A stretch of DNA of 64,000 nt, taken from Blepharisma stoltei. Lineage: Eukaryota; Ciliophora; Heterotrichea; Heterotrichida; Blepharismidae. The DNA is taken from contig CAJZBQ010000036.1 in assembly GCA_914767885.1 (NCBI GenBank), forward strand, positions 1,302,001 through 1,366,000, read 5' to 3'. A model generated the notes under the pieces. That model ran no database searches, had not been told where the DNA came from, and was given only the letters and a program-made list of their open reading frames with translations. Shown here piece after piece: positions 11,125 through 21,706 of the stretch (its first letter is position 1; every line of letters begins with the position of its first letter). Both the position numbers and the translations under genes were made by a program.

Positions 11125-14100
11125 ATGGACCAGCTAAGCGATCCTTATGCGGTATATTCAGAGCTGCTTACATCAGCCTTCGAAAAAATAAACAAGCACT
11201 TACAAAACTGAAAGCACAAAGAACTGCATGAAAGCTACATGTCTGCTTTAGAAAAAGCCAAAACAGACCGATCTTTAAACGCTGATCAATATTTTCCAAT
11301 CCTTAACTCCCCCCCCCCCTCCGTGAGCGAACAAAAACCATTAGAAAAATCGCCATTTTTTGACCAAAAACCCACCCTCCGTGAGTGAACAAAAATTTTT
11401 TTAATAGAAAAAATTTTAATGGAAAAAAATTTTGATATATAAGTGATAATTAGTATAATGAAATCTAGAGCTAATTCTGTTTAATTTTAAACAAATTGCG
11501 TTTTAAAACATAAATTTTGCAAATTAAATTAATATTTGCTTCCCAATTTTTGCAAATTAGGATTTTTTTAAATTTCGAAAAAAAAATTTTTTTTATAAAT
11601 TTTTATATGTAAATTTTTTTTAAAAAAAAAAAATTAACCCCCCTCCGTGAGCGAACAAAATTTTTTTGTTCGCTCACGGAGGGGGGGGGGGGGAGTAAGC
11701 AAGCCTTGGACACAAAAATTACAAGTATCATTGAAACCGTTCTGTATTACATTCAAAAATTAATTTCACATGGATTTATGACTGGGAATTCCATTGATCC
11801 AGCGACCTCACAAAGATTGGTCGATTCAATCGTAGAAAGTGTCTGTAATTGTGTAAGAGAAAGAGACGACAATGTTCAGCTGCAAGTCATAAAAACACTA
11901 CTAACAATGGTTACTAGCTTTAACTGTGAGATCCATGACAAAATGCTATTAGAAGCTTTTAGAGCTTGTTATCATATACACATTACCAGCAATAATTTAG
12001 TTAACCAAACAACATCTAAATCTCCAAAATAAATTTTTTTAAAAAATAAAAAAAAAAAATATTAAAAAAATAAAAAAAAAAAATTTAAAAAAATTAACAA
12101 AAATTAAACAAAAATTAAACAAAAATTAAACAAAAATTAAACAAAAATTAAACAAAAATTAAACAAAAATTAAACAAAAATTAAACAAAAATTAAACAAA
12201 AATTAAACAAAAATTAAACAAAAATTAAACAAAAATTAAACAAAAATTAAACAAAAAATTAAAAAAAAAATTAAAAAAAATAAATAGCTGATAGGGTAAA
12301 GCCACCCTAACTCAAATGCTGCATTCCTTATTCCAAAAAATGGAAAGAGCTTCAACTAGCTTCAATAAAGAGCCAGTAGACTACATGATAAAATCCTTAG
12401 TCCGGCTAATGGTCGACAAAATAGAGCTACAGCAAATTGACCAAGACTCAGCTGATACCAAAATTACAAATGAAAATGATATAGAAGCTGGAACCTATGG
12501 GTGGTGCACAGTCTGCAGAAAGCCTGCAGAGTCTTTATGTGACCTGACCTCTGACCCTATTTGTTCAGACTCCTGCAAAGAAGTCAACCTAAAAAACATA
12601 GATTCTGCAGACCAGTGCTTAATTGGCAGCGAAAATGAAAGATTTACTGACGCTTTAGTAGTTTTTAGGTCTATATGCAAACTCAGCCAAAAAGAATTGT
12701 CAAAGTAAGAAATATTTAGCACAACCCCAAACTTGACGTTTAAGTCTAAAGTTTTGTCATTAGAGCTCTTATTGACACTTATTGATAACCCTGGGCCTGT
12801 ATTTTCGTCTCATCCGCAGTTTTTAGAAGTCTTAAAAGGGACTTTATGCGAAAGTTTATTACAGAACTCATTTTCATATGAAACTACTACCTTTGCATTA
12901 ACTTTGTCTATTTTTGTTGCACTGGTAAATAATTTCAGAAGCAGCTTGAAAACAGAAATCGGGGTATTTTTGGATCAAATTTTTATATTTTTGTTATAAA
13001 ATAATAGGAAATTGGGGATTTTTAATAACAATGGAAAAATTAATTTTAGAAAAAAATTATAAATACAAAAATACAGCTAAAATATTATTTAATTTGTAAA
13101 GAATAGAAAGCGATAATGCATCTTATCAACAGAAATTATTAGTAATACAAGTTTTCTATCAAATTGCTCAAAACCCTAGGGTAGCGCTCGAGCTGTTTTT
13201 AAATTATGACTGCGATATTGATGAAAAAGATGTGTTTACCAGAATGATCGATAATTTAGGAAAAATCGCTATTGGGAAGCATAAAGGAGACCACCAGACA
13301 AACCCTCAAGATCTTGTCCTTCGTGCTACTGCATTAGAAACTCTTGAAAAAATCGTGGTTTCTCTTGTAGCTTGAATTGAAGAAAGCCCTTCAAACACCA
13401 AAAATGATGACAGTCATGATGACAGTGAGTCAGCAAGCGACATGACCTCAGAAATCCCTATAATTGCGCTAGACCCTTATGAAAAAGCTAAACAGCTTAA
13501 AGCAATATATGCTAGAGCTGCTTCAAAATTCAAGATAAAGCCATCGTCAGCTATCAATTACCTTTCTCAATGCTCTTTATTAGACTCTACTAATAAAAAA
13601 GAAATTGCTGATTACCTTAAAAGCTCAGAATTAGACAAAACTCAGCTTGGAGACTATTTAGGAGAATTCAAACAGTTTAACTTACCCCTCTTTAGTCTAT
13701 ATAAAATGCCTATTCTTTAAAATTTTCATTTTAAAATTGAATTTTTTTTTAAAATTATTTAATTAAGTCCTTTAAGCGCGAGAAAAATCTTTCACAATCT
13801 GAAAAGGGGGAGTTAGAAGTCCTTCAAGAGTATTGCCAATTATTTGATTTTAGGAGCTGTTCACTGGTGAGAGGCTTAAGAGTATTTTTATCAAGTTTTA
13901 GACTTCCAGGAGAAGGACAAAAAGTTGACAGAATCATGCAGACTTTTGCAGCGAAATTTCATAATGATAACCCAAATATTTTTTCTAATGCTGATGCAGC
14001 TTATGTTTTGTCGTTTTCTATTATGATGCTGCAGACAAATTTGCATAATCCAGCTGTTACTGATAAAATGCAGTTGCATCAATTTATATACATTTTTATA

Positions 14101-17028
14101 ATGAATATAATAAATCTATTTACTGTTTAGCTAAGATATAGAATAAAATAATTTTATGGCATATTCTCTATAAATTAATAATATATATCTTTTCTTCAAA
14201 AAATTATTTATTAAAAAGTCAGTTAAATTTCATATTTTTTAAAAAAAATAATAGTATTTTTTAATTTATTTTAAATTTATCAAATTAATTAGAATAAAAA
14301 ATAATGAAGGCACAAATAATGGGCAGAATTTCCCTGATGACTTATTAGAAGCTATTTATAAAGAAGTCAAAGAAAATCCATTTACATTACAAGAAGATGA
14401 CGAAGCTAGAGTGAAATTAGAAAGCACAGGAAAAAAGAAAAATGAAATTTTTGCCAAAGAATCACAACTAGTCATGAAAAAAGGCCAAGAACTAATGAGG
14501 AAAACCAAAAGAAACAACACCTATCATATTTCTAACGATGTAGAACATATAAAAACTCTATTTGAAGCTATCTGGCAGCCTCTTATAGCAACTTTTTCAA
14601 TAGTGCTGGAAGAAGCCACCGACCCCAATTTCTGAAGACTTTCTCTCCAAGGCTATTTAGCCTGCATAAGAATTGCTTGTCGCTTTGGACTTAATCTAGA
14701 AGTCGAAATTTTAGTATCTTCTCTAGCCAAATCTACCTCTTTATTGCAAACCCACAGCACAGTTTCTGATAAAAACGTAGAATGCATGAAAGCCTTACTA
14801 GAAATTGCCAGATACCAAGCCAATTTTTTAAAAAAATCTTGAATACACGTACTAAAATGTCTATCAAAATTAGACCATTTACATATGATAAGTTCTGGGG
14901 TAGAATATAATGGGATTGTAAGTGAAATGGATCATACAATTTCAGAAAACGTGTCAAGCAAAATAATCCCAGATGATATTGACTATGTATTTAGTGCTTC
15001 TGAATATATGGATGATGACTCAATTATATTTAATTTAAAATAAATAGTCTAAAAAAATAAAAATATTTTTAATTATAGGGTATTTATAGGGAAAAATATA
15101 GATTTTGTGATTCAGTTAATTGAAGTTTCTAAAGCAGAATTAAATTCTGATACCTCTCAAACTTTTTGTATTAAAGCTCTAGTAAATGTCGCCCATGTGA
15201 ATATGAATAGGATTCGCTATGTCTGGGGAAGAATTTGGAACCATTTAAAAGAACATTTTTCGAAAGCTGGGCTGCATCCTGATATTTCTGTAGCTATTTT
15301 TGCAATAGACTCTCTTAAACAACTGGCTATGAAATTTTTGCAAATTGAAGAAATGGCTGATTTTCACTTCCAAATGGGCTTTCTGGAAGCTTTTGAGCTG
15401 ATAATGAAGAATACTCCAAGTGAGCATGTAAAAGAGCTTGTGGTAAATTGCATCGCAAATCTTGTATTATAAATTTCATCAATATTCCTAATAAAAAAAT
15501 TATTTATAAAAAATATAAAATTCAGCTTAATATAGTATAAAAATGCTGTCCCAAAATATAAAATCAGGCTGGTTTTCTATATTTGAAATATTCAGGCTCG
15601 CTTTAAGAGGTAAAAATGAAGCAGCTACTCAGCTTGCATTTTCTGCAATAGAATATGTAGTAAGTACTCATTTAAGCCTGCTCTCCAATAACATGCAAGA
15701 ACTTGTATACTGTTTGTGTGCTTTTGCTTCAAGCGGAAATGAACAATACTGTTTAAGAAGCATGGATTTAATAGGGAACTGCCTACAAGAGACTGCAAGA
15801 GGGACTATAAAAGGCGACTATTGGCTGCCTTTATTATCAGAAATTTCATCAAAATTATTAGCTGAAAATACAAATATATACCTTAAAAATATTAATTAAA
15901 AAAATAAAAAAATAGGATTTTTTTTTGGAAAAAAAATCAATAAAAAAAAGATATAGAAAATAAAGCCTTGATAATTTTATTTGAAAGTTTAGATGCCATG
16001 GGAGACGTTTTTGACTCGGAAAAATGAAAATTAATATACACTGGAGTGATTCTGCCTGTTTTTGACGATTTTGAAGGAGGATTACAAGCTAGTAAACAAT
16101 GGATAAGCTCCACCTGCCAAAAAATTTTGCTTTTATTTGTAAAACTCCTTGTCGATCATTATTCCAGCTTAAAGTTCTTGATTCCTGATTTTTTGAACTT
16201 GTTACAAACTGGGGTGTGTACATGCCAAGAGCAAATTGCAAGAGTCTGCACCAATGCTTTTAACCAACTCGTCACCAATTTGCCAGACTCTTTAGAATTC
16301 TCAGCCTTAATGCTTTCTTTTCTATCAAACTGCCTTAAAGGAACCCTCCCAGAAGAATTGCTTATAGAGCCAATAAATAATGAGCTACAGTTTGATGCAA
16401 ATAAATGCATAGAAAAATGCATGATTCAGCTCCATATAATTGCGTCAAGTAAAATATACTAGAATGTGCTATTTTAAGCTCAGAAAATATATGGTAAAAA
16501 TTATTATTATTTATGTATAGAATTATAATTTCAGCAAATTTATCAATATTTAGCGATGAGTCACTAAAAGAACTCTCAACAACTTTAAAGGAATCTTATA
16601 GGTTTTCCAAAGGATTTAACTGCAGGGTAGACTTAAGGCAAAGACTGTGGCAAGCTGGACTATTGAAACACATGAAAACGCTACCAGGGATTTTTAAGCA
16701 AGAAAAAGAAAGCTTGGCAGTTTATTTAGATATTTTGTTAGCCATTGTAGCAAGAGATGAGAAAAGCAAAGAAGAACTTTACTGTCTAAGTGAAGAAATT
16801 ATTGCAGAAATTTTAGATAAAGGCAAACTGTCAAAAGACAGAGCTGACGAAGTCCTTGCTCTCTACCCTGTAGTCGCTGGAACCTTATTGCCAGGAATTT
16901 CAAAAGATTTAAAAACAGTAATGAAAAGAATGGGAAGGCTAATTGTTGACCTTATCCAAGTAGAAGACCAAGCCGTCAGAGAAGAAGTAAGAAAAATGCT
17001 GATAATGGCAATAGAATTTATTAATTAA
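11125..17028 (+). CDS. ARF guanine nucleotide exchange factor, BIG1/BIG2-type Sec7 protein
   Basis: Starts with ATG at 11125 (MDQLSDPYAVYSELL) and ends at TAA 17026-17028. Order along the protein: N-terminal DCB helices; linker; HUS region with the hallmark NYDCD near 13205; Sec7 domain from about 13480 to 14330, with LDKTQLGDYLGE, FLSSFRLPGEGQKVDRIMQ and NADAAYVLSFSIMMLQTNLH; then long HDS helical repeats with SGWFSIFEIF near 15570. Sec7 proteins of this type load GTP on ARF at the trans-Golgi or endosomes; the invariant Glu of LGE is the catalytic finger in the family. TGA is used as Trp (LVAWIEE, PNFWRLS). Nine IESs and one 15-nt intron interrupt it. All are resolved below and the fused protein aligns end to end with family features. 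Confidence 0.93.
11304..11695. mobile_element. 392-bp MITE acting as an IES in the Sec7 gene
   Basis: Ends are inverted repeats: TAACTCCCCCCC...CTCCGTGAGCGAAC on the left and its complement up to GGGGGAG-TA on the right. TA 11304-11305 and TA 11696-11697 fuse DQYFPIL to KQALDTKITSI in frame. The inner right end is itself a CTCCGTGAGCGAAC palindrome. Other copies: 21737, 40533, 44345, 50538. Confidence 0.85.
12017..12296. other. IES, 280 bp, with an 11-bp tandem array
   Basis: Fusion of TA 12017-12018 with TA 12297-12298 gives NQTTS-KATLTQMLHSLFQK, matching the conserved LTQML stretch of BIG proteins. Nearly all of the insert is low complexity. Confidence 0.8.
12093..12258. repeat. Tandem repeat, 11-bp unit ACAAAAATTAA, about 15 copies
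   Basis: Near-perfect repeats of the 11-mer, about one helical turn each, entirely inside the 280-bp IES. Confidence 0.9.
12705..12719 (+). other. 15-nt spliceosomal intron
   Basis: GTAAGAAATATTTAG carries an in-frame TAA. Removal gives KELSN-TTPNLTFKSKVLSLE, joining two conserved segments. Fifteen-nucleotide introns are typical of heterotrich ciliates. Confidence 0.88.
12986..13103. other. IES, 118 bp, TA-bounded
   Basis: Fusion gives GVFLDQIFI-ESDNASYQQK in frame, leading into the HUS domain. No GT at the left edge. Confidence 0.8.
13693..13763. other. IES, 71 bp, inside the Sec7 domain
   Basis: Fusion of TA 13693-13694 with TA 13764-13765 gives FNLPLF-KSFKREKNL in frame. A GT...AG reading of the same gap leaves the wrong phase or a stop, which argues against a spliceosomal intron. 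Confidence 0.8.
14085..14289. other. IES, 205 bp, TA-bounded
   Basis: Joins KMQLHQF to RIKNNEGTNNGQNFPDDLL, a conserved Sec7 C-terminal stretch. No GT dinucleotide lies near the left edge. Confidence 0.85.
15027..15080. other. IES, about 54 bp, TA-bounded
   Basis: Joining TA 15027-15028 to TA 15081-15082 gives DDDSII-FIGKNIDFVIQL, matching the conserved (I/V)FxGS..DFV stretch. A TA six bases further right is also possible. Confidence 0.7.
15465..15537. other. IES, 73 bp, TA-bounded
   Basis: Fusion gives CIANLV-KMLSQNIKSGW in frame, the conserved LSQ..IRSGW region of BIG proteins. Confidence 0.78.
15877..15953. other. IES, 77 bp, TA-bounded
   Basis: Fusion gives AENTNI-ENKALIILFESLD in frame. 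A nearby TA pair would omit three residues (NIE), so the edge is uncertain by about 10 bases. Confidence 0.7.
16455..16525. other. IES, 71 bp, TA-bounded
   Basis: Fusion gives LHIIASSKI-ISANLSIFSDES in frame. Confidence 0.72.
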
Positions 17029-17108
17029 AATTATAAATGATTCTCATAAAGGGGCAGAAACGGCTCTTAAATCAACTATAAAAATGAACCCATTTTCCAA
17101 TAAAACTC

Positions 17109-18382
17109 ATGAAGAAGCATTTTTCGATCCTACCCACATTAATTTTGTTATGCCTTGCAATTGGGCTTGATATTGGGTTTAAATACGATTTAAAACACAG
17201 TGGGACTGGCTTTACAGAAGAAATCCAAGACGGCGAAAGTTTAGGCCAAGACATAATTTCCTTTATTTTTGTGCAGGTAAGGGTTGTTATAACCTTGCTT
17301 ATTTGGTACATGACCTATGAAATTTCGCCTGCTTTGGGGATGGAAATTATCATTGTGTGGATTATGTCGAGAATTTTTACGGATATTGCGAAACTTTTGT
17401 ATGCTGACCCAAGGCCGTATTGGTATGATGACGATATTGAAGCGAAAGAGTGCAATTTTGACTGGGGAAACCCTTCTGGGCATACTTTAGGAATTTGTAC
17501 AGTTTTGATATATGCGGCTTATAAGCTGAAAAATCTTGGAATTTGGAAATATCCGGTGGTAGGGGTTTATATTTTGTATGTGGGCTATATAAGGGTGTAT
17601 TTTGGGGAACATTTTTATTCACAGGTGGTTTTAGCATTGTTTTTTGCGGTGTTTATTATTAATGTAGTGATTGTTTATGAAAAAGAATTAGGAGATTATG
17701 TAAGCAGTTTGAATACTTCTAACTCTATCATAATAAAAAATTAGGTAATAAATAAAACTAAGGGTGCACTTGGGCTTTTTAAATAAAATATTCCTAGATT
17801 CTATATAAAATTCTCCCAAATCTTTTAATTAAAAAACTATAGAAATTCCTAAGTTTGCCAATAAGGGCAAAACTTAAGAATTACCTATATGGAGTAAAGC
17901 CGGTTATAATCCTGCATTTAGCTTGCACAGGAATTTACACTCTTGGCGCTTTTATTTTACTAGTAAGATTCCCTGGATGGGGCGAAGACTGAACTGACAA
18001 TATTGACGACGAATGTGACCAAGACATCGACGAATGAGACGCCGCTCTCGAAACCTTAGCTGGTCTCGGCGCTATTTTTTATGCATGTGGAGCCTCACTA
18101 GGCTACTACTGCCTCAACCAATACCACCTAGACTTATGATATAACGTAAGAAGCTCCAAAAAAAGTTTAGGTAGGCTTGGCCTCCTCATTCTTGGCATAT
18201 TAATCACCCATTTCTTTTTCTTTATCTTCATCTACGGCACTTATCAAGTCCTTGCTCTTTTTATTATCATTTATTTTGAATATGTCAATGGCTTTTTATT
18301 TATGTTTATCATCCCTTATATCTCAGAAAAGCTGAAACTTAACAAAGAGCCTGAAGAAAGGCCTATTCTTAATCAAAATTAA
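17109..18382 (+). CDS. PAP2-family phosphatase-like multi-pass membrane protein
   Basis: ATG at 17109 follows the Sec7 stop by 80 bases. The PAP2 signature is present: KLLYADPRP (K-x6-RP), NPSGHT, and RVYFGEHFYSQV, which supplies the Arg and His of the third motif (Gln in place of the usual Asp, as in some lipid-phosphate phosphatases). Family members dephosphorylate lipid phosphates or polyprenyl diphosphates at a membrane. After a 116-bp insert the frame continues as NYLYGVKPVIILHLACTG, an acidic loop using TGA as Trp (GWGEDWTDN, IDEWDAAL), two more hydrophobic spans, and TAA at 18380. Treating both halves as one gene is inferred; they could be two. Confidence 0.75.
17734..17849. other. IES, about 116 bp, TA-bounded
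   Basis: Fusion of TA 17734-17735 with TA 17850-17851 gives TSNSII-SLPIRAKLKNYLYG in frame. A TA three bases upstream works equally well. Confidence 0.55.
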
Positions 18383-18402
18383 CATAAATATGACTAAATT
18401 AA

Positions 18403-18890
18403 TTATGCATCTTCAAATTTCTCATCTTCATCTAGCTCTTCGTCGAACTTGTGCTGCTGCAGCAGCTGCTTTGCATAGGAAATTTCTCCGTGATAATGCT
18501 GCTTTCTTCGTTCTTCGAATTCTTGCTTTTTTCGGACTTTTTCGAGTTCTTTAGAAGCGTCATTGAGGACTTCTTCAGTTCTTATTTCTTCGTTTATAGG
18601 ATTTATATAGGTATTTTTTAATTATTTTTTGATTTAGAACTAAAAATTAATAAGAAAAAAAAAAATGATTATTTTTTTTATTTTATAATGGCTATTATAA
18701 AGGATACTTCTTCTATGTCCATATAATTATATGGGGTTTTTGGCTCAGTTACCTTCATTCTGGTGCCTCTTTCTTTGTCATGCTCTTTAATTACTTCTTC
18801 ATCTCATTGGATCCCTCTTCGATGATCTTGTTTTTGTCTTTCTTCAAGAGCAGCTCTTTCTTGATTTTCCCTAGCTTTTTCGACTTCCAT
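18403..18890 (-). CDS. Protein phosphatase 1 inhibitor 2 (IPP-2/Glc8 family)
   Basis: Reads MEVEKARENQERAALEER, then RGIQWDEEVIKEHD (Trp from TGA), MKVTEPKTPYNYMD, and after an IES ERRKQHYHGEISYAKQLL before an acidic tail and TAA. These match the three conserved IPP-2 blocks: the KWDE region, the (E/D)P-x-TPY region that holds the GSK3-type phosphosite, and the K-x-HY helix that contacts PP1. The protein regulates PP1 in the cytoplasm or nucleus. ATG at 18890 is chosen because the family-like sequence begins there; the frame is open further upstream but looks unlike the family. Confidence 0.85.
18606..18697. other. IES, 92 bp, TA-bounded
   Basis: On the minus strand, fusion gives MDIEEVSF-INPINEEIRTEE in frame. 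Lies between the TPY and HY blocks of the IPP-2 gene. Confidence 0.75.
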
Positions 18891-18978
18891 ATTATAATTA
18901 AAAAATTGGTTTAGTTTTATTGTGGATGGCCCCTTAGAGATAGGTGCACATTCTTTGGTCCCTAGCCTTGGAAATCGG

Positions 18979-19355
18979 CTAAATGCCAAAAGATTGTATA
19001 CAATGCGAAATTGCCTTGGGGAAAAATTTTTGATATTGAGACATTCGTACATTTAAAAAATTTCTGGCCGAATTTTCTTCTATGAATTGCATAGACCATT
19101 AGGCCGCACCTTGGAGTCGTGCATTCCGAATTGTATAGCTCGCCCCAAGCTGCAAAGGCTGCATTTCGTAAATCTCTAACTGATCTGAGTGAGTTTCTGA
19201 GCTCAAAGAAGAGTCCTTAAAGCCCAACTTCAAGACAGCCTCTATCAATTAATCAAAATGCCCACATTTTAGTAGAAGAAAATGTGCCTGAAATTGGCAT
19301 GAATAATTAAGATAAAGACACTTGAATGTTTGCCAGTAGAAGACTTATTATCCAT
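18979..19355 (-). CDS. Small protein of unknown function, interrupted
   Basis: Possible start MDNKSSTGKHSSV at 19355, then coding-like LIEAVLKLGFKDSSLSSETH and QLEIYEMQPLQLGASYTIRN, then NFLNVRMSQYQKFFPKAISH ending at TAG 18979-18981. At least two interruptions must be removed; a 30-nt GT...AG segment and one TA-bounded insert would do it, but neither is proved. It overlaps the region just upstream of the IPP-2 gene on the same strand. Confidence 0.4.
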
Positions 19356-19447
19356 TATAAGATTATATTAATCCTTTATAAATGGATATGAAAAATATCA
19401 AAAATCCTTTGCAGAAGAAGTTATTTTTATAAAAATCAGATTTACAG

Positions 19448-19672
19448 TTAATTATTTATTTTGGGAAGCAAAATGTCAGAGCCGGAAATGCTTGACCGAT
19501 TAGTATCATTGCTCATTTCTTCGCAGATTTTTTCTTCTAAATTTATAATTCTTCTTCCTGTAGATCTTGCTAGTCTTTCTTTGTAATTTCCCACGCAATT
19601 TATAAGCTTTTTTTCTGGTGGAATACCCAAAAAGCTTTCAGCGAAGTATGTCTTAGGCACTTTTTTGATCAT
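19448..19672 (-). CDS. Small basic protein, 74 aa
   Basis: Uninterrupted frame with ATG, MIKKVPKTYFAESFLGIPPE, then a Lys/Arg-rich middle (YKERLARSTGRRI), ending at a TAA. Codon choice and composition look coding. No domain recognised. An upstream in-frame TAA supports this Met. Confidence 0.5.
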   Translation of the reverse strand: MIKKVPKTYFAESFLGIPPEKKLINCVGNYKERLARSTGRRIINLEEKICEEMSNDTNRSSISGSDILLPKINN

Positions 19673-19836
19673 TAAGTCAATTTTTCCTTATACTGCTAAT
19701 AGTCAATATCCTTGCAGCTTGTACCTGAAATTGATAAAACTCAGAAGCCATATTTTTTCAGCTTGGAGCTGCCTTTATCATTTTTTAAAAAATAATTTTA
19801 AGTCATACAAAAATAGCTTCCAGATATAGTGTGTCC

Positions 19837-19986
19837 ATGCCAATGGATCGCTATCTTAATAAAACGCTCGGAAAGTTTAAAACTAGTCTTTTAATTGGCA
19901 AATCTACTTGGTATATCAGATTCGTAACTTTAATGATTGGCTTTACATATAAAGTTGGCAAAACACATAAGGAGACATCGGGATAA
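19837..19986 (+). CDS. Possible 49-aa protein
   Basis: MPMDRYLNKTLGKFKTSLLI followed by GKSTWYIRFVTLMIGFTYKV, TAA at 19984. Composition is plausible for a small membrane-associated protein, but no homolog is recognised and chance is not excluded. Confidence 0.25.
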   Translation: MPMDRYLNKTLGKFKTSLLIGKSTWYIRFVTLMIGFTYKVGKTHKETSG

Positions 19987-19996
19987 TGGCGACTCA

Positions 19997-20470
19997 CTAG
20001 CACGGGCCTATGATATAATTTTTTTTATATTGCAAATTTATTTGGTTTTTTTGCAGATTTTTAAGTGCATTTGAAGGGGATTTTCCTTCTTTGGAAAAAT
20101 CTTCATATGCAACTTCTTCTTTTGAAGGGTCAAATGGTAATGGAGATTTTGAACTGAATTTATAATCACCCTGGCCTTTTAAGCCTAAAACAAATAAGGA
20201 TTTAGGAGCTTCATTAGTTATACATGGAAATCGGGATTTTGGAGGGGATAAAGAATGAGGAGCATTGGTTGATTTCGAGATTTTTGATTTTTTCAGACGG
20301 GTTTTAATAAGGGAGGATCTTTGTTTCGGGCTGAACTGAGGCATATGGAAAGGCTGGAATTTGTCGTAAAATTTCGACCCACCAATTTCGTCGTTGAAAA
20401 TATCTTTTTCTCTTTGGAAATGGTTATAAGTACGCAGCCTTTCTAATTTTTGCAAGTTAATTATATCCAT
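19997..20470 (-). CDS. Unknown protein, 157 aa
   Basis: Intact frame MDIINLQKLERLRTYNHFQR to YKKNYIIGPC and TAG. Rich in Lys, Ser, Pro and Phe, with short SPPKSR and SPKQR motifs that could be phosphosites. No domain, signal peptide or membrane span seen. No interruption. Confidence 0.65.
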   Translation of the reverse strand: MDIINLQKLERLRTYNHFQREKDIFNDEIGGSKFYDKFQPFHMPQFSPKQRSSLIKTRLKKSKISKSTNAPHSLSPPKSRFPCITNEAPKSLFVLGLKGQGDYKFSSKSPLPFDPSKEEVAYEDFSKEGKSPSNALKNLQKNQINLQYKKNYIIGPC

Positions 20471-20675
20471 TTTGGGTATTAACTATTTATTTGATTAGCC
20501 ATATTTCAGTTTTAGTTTAAAATTAAATAATTACACTAGCAATCAATTATTTTAAATTAATACCAATACAAGCCCTCTAAATTAATGCATCAATTTTTTA
20601 TGTTTTCTCACCAATTAATTTCCTGTCCTCCCCAATAAATCTCTGAGTTTTAAAAAATGGCTCACTCATTTTATA

Positions 20676-21705
20676 ATGATTTTTACAAAGATCAAAAACC
20701 CTGAAAAAATCACAATCCTAGACCCAAGGCTTGAAATTTACCCAGAAATAGTAACTCACACTTAGATTAAGCAAAATTTTGAAAACCGAGCCCCGACAGA
20801 AGAAGAATTAAATGAGCTAAACCGTCTCGATAAAATCGCAGAGACCATAAAAACCCTTATATCTTCAATAGAAATATACAAAAATGAAATGGCTACCACT
20901 CTGACCCGTCCTTCTCCCACAACCTCAGGCTTGTGGGTTTAAGAGGGCTGGGGCCTGGAGAATTTGTGTCGGGGTAGGTTTTTTTTTTTTCCCTGGCTAG
21001 GAGACCAAGGCAGGTTTTTTACCTCGACCTATGGCAAGTTGACCAGAATCGTAAAGACAACCCCACAATCCTGACAGCGAAGGTATCAATGGAGGCAGGA
21101 GGAGAATCAGGATACCTACCGTCTCCCACCTCCAGAAGGACGGGCTGACCGTTAGGGTTGTCCAAGGAAGTGCCTGGGGTGCTTCACCTCGAGAGCGCCG
21201 ACGTACCCATTTTTTGGTAACATGGGGCAAAAATGGCGTAAGTACTACCCATGCTTAGGGCGTAAGCCTGAAGTGGGAGGAAGTGGATAGTGGGCTGACA
21301 TAATCCCGCAGAGATCCTTTAATCTAATCTAATCTAGTCTAATTAATAGAAATCAACCCTCTTTCTCTCAATTTTAAATCCAATAGCTTTATATCCCCTC
21401 GTCCTTTATCAAGACTTGAAAAACGCTGTTTTCAATGTGGAGAATCCTGTCATTCCCTGATCCATTGCAAGTTTTCTTTATGTTTACTTTGCAATAAAAT
21501 AGGCCATTTAGCAAGCCGATGTATTTTTAAAAATTACCCTGACGCAGTTATGAGTATAAAACAATGTGAGTTTTGTGATTTAAGGGGCCATCACAGTTCT
21601 GACTGCCTAAACCGCAAAAATTCAATAGAAAGCGAAGAATTTTCCGAAATTACCTGCATTGTGTGCAGAAGCCATGGACATATAAATTGTTTAAATAATA
21701 ATTAA
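20676..21705 (+). CDS. CCHC zinc-knuckle protein, interrupted by a retroelement-like insert
   Basis: Starts MIFTKIKNPEKITILDPRLE, has a 15-nt intron, continues IKQNFENRAPTEEELNELNR, and after a GC-rich insert reads EINPLSLNFKSN then a run of zinc knuckles: CFQCGESCHSLIHC, CLLCNKIGHLASRC, CEFCDLRGHHSSDC (each C-x2-C-x4-H-x4-C) and a shorter CIVCRSHGHINC. It ends at TAA 21703-21705. Such arrays bind single-stranded RNA or serve RNA-decay adaptors (AIR/ZCCHC type); that role is inferred. Convergent with the SKP1-like gene, with only one base between the stops. Confidence 0.8.
20751..20765 (+). other. 15-nt spliceosomal intron
   Basis: GTAACTCACACTTAG holds an in-frame TAG. Removal fuses RLEIYPEI to IKQNFENRAP without a phase change. 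Confidence 0.88.
20876..21344 (+). mobile_element. GC-rich non-LTR retroelement/SINE-like insert with (TAATC)n tail
   Basis: About 469 bp of GC-rich DNA in an AT-rich gene. Flanked by 9-bp direct repeats AATAGAAAT (20867-20875 and 21345-21353). The 3' end is a TAATCTAATCTAATC tail, typical of target-primed retrotransposition. Removing the insert with one repeat copy gives TLISSIEI-NPLSLNF in exact frame. Both repeat copies contain TA, so TA-to-TA excision would also be precise. No reverse transcriptase is visible, so a truncated LINE or a SINE is likely. Confidence 0.8.
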
Positions 21706-21706
21706 T

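Noticed and set aside
12093-12258. CRISPR-like repeat array
   Set aside because: An 11-bp unit without spacers in a eukaryotic gene; it is a simple tandem repeat.
13693-13763. Treating the gene inserts as ordinary spliceosomal introns
   Set aside because: At most sites no GT lies at the left edge, or GT...AG removal gives the wrong phase, while TA-to-TA removal restores conserved sequence.
17241-17637. Minus-strand frames across the PAP2 gene
   Set aside because: Shadows of the plus-strand PAP2 coding sequence, which carries all family motifs.
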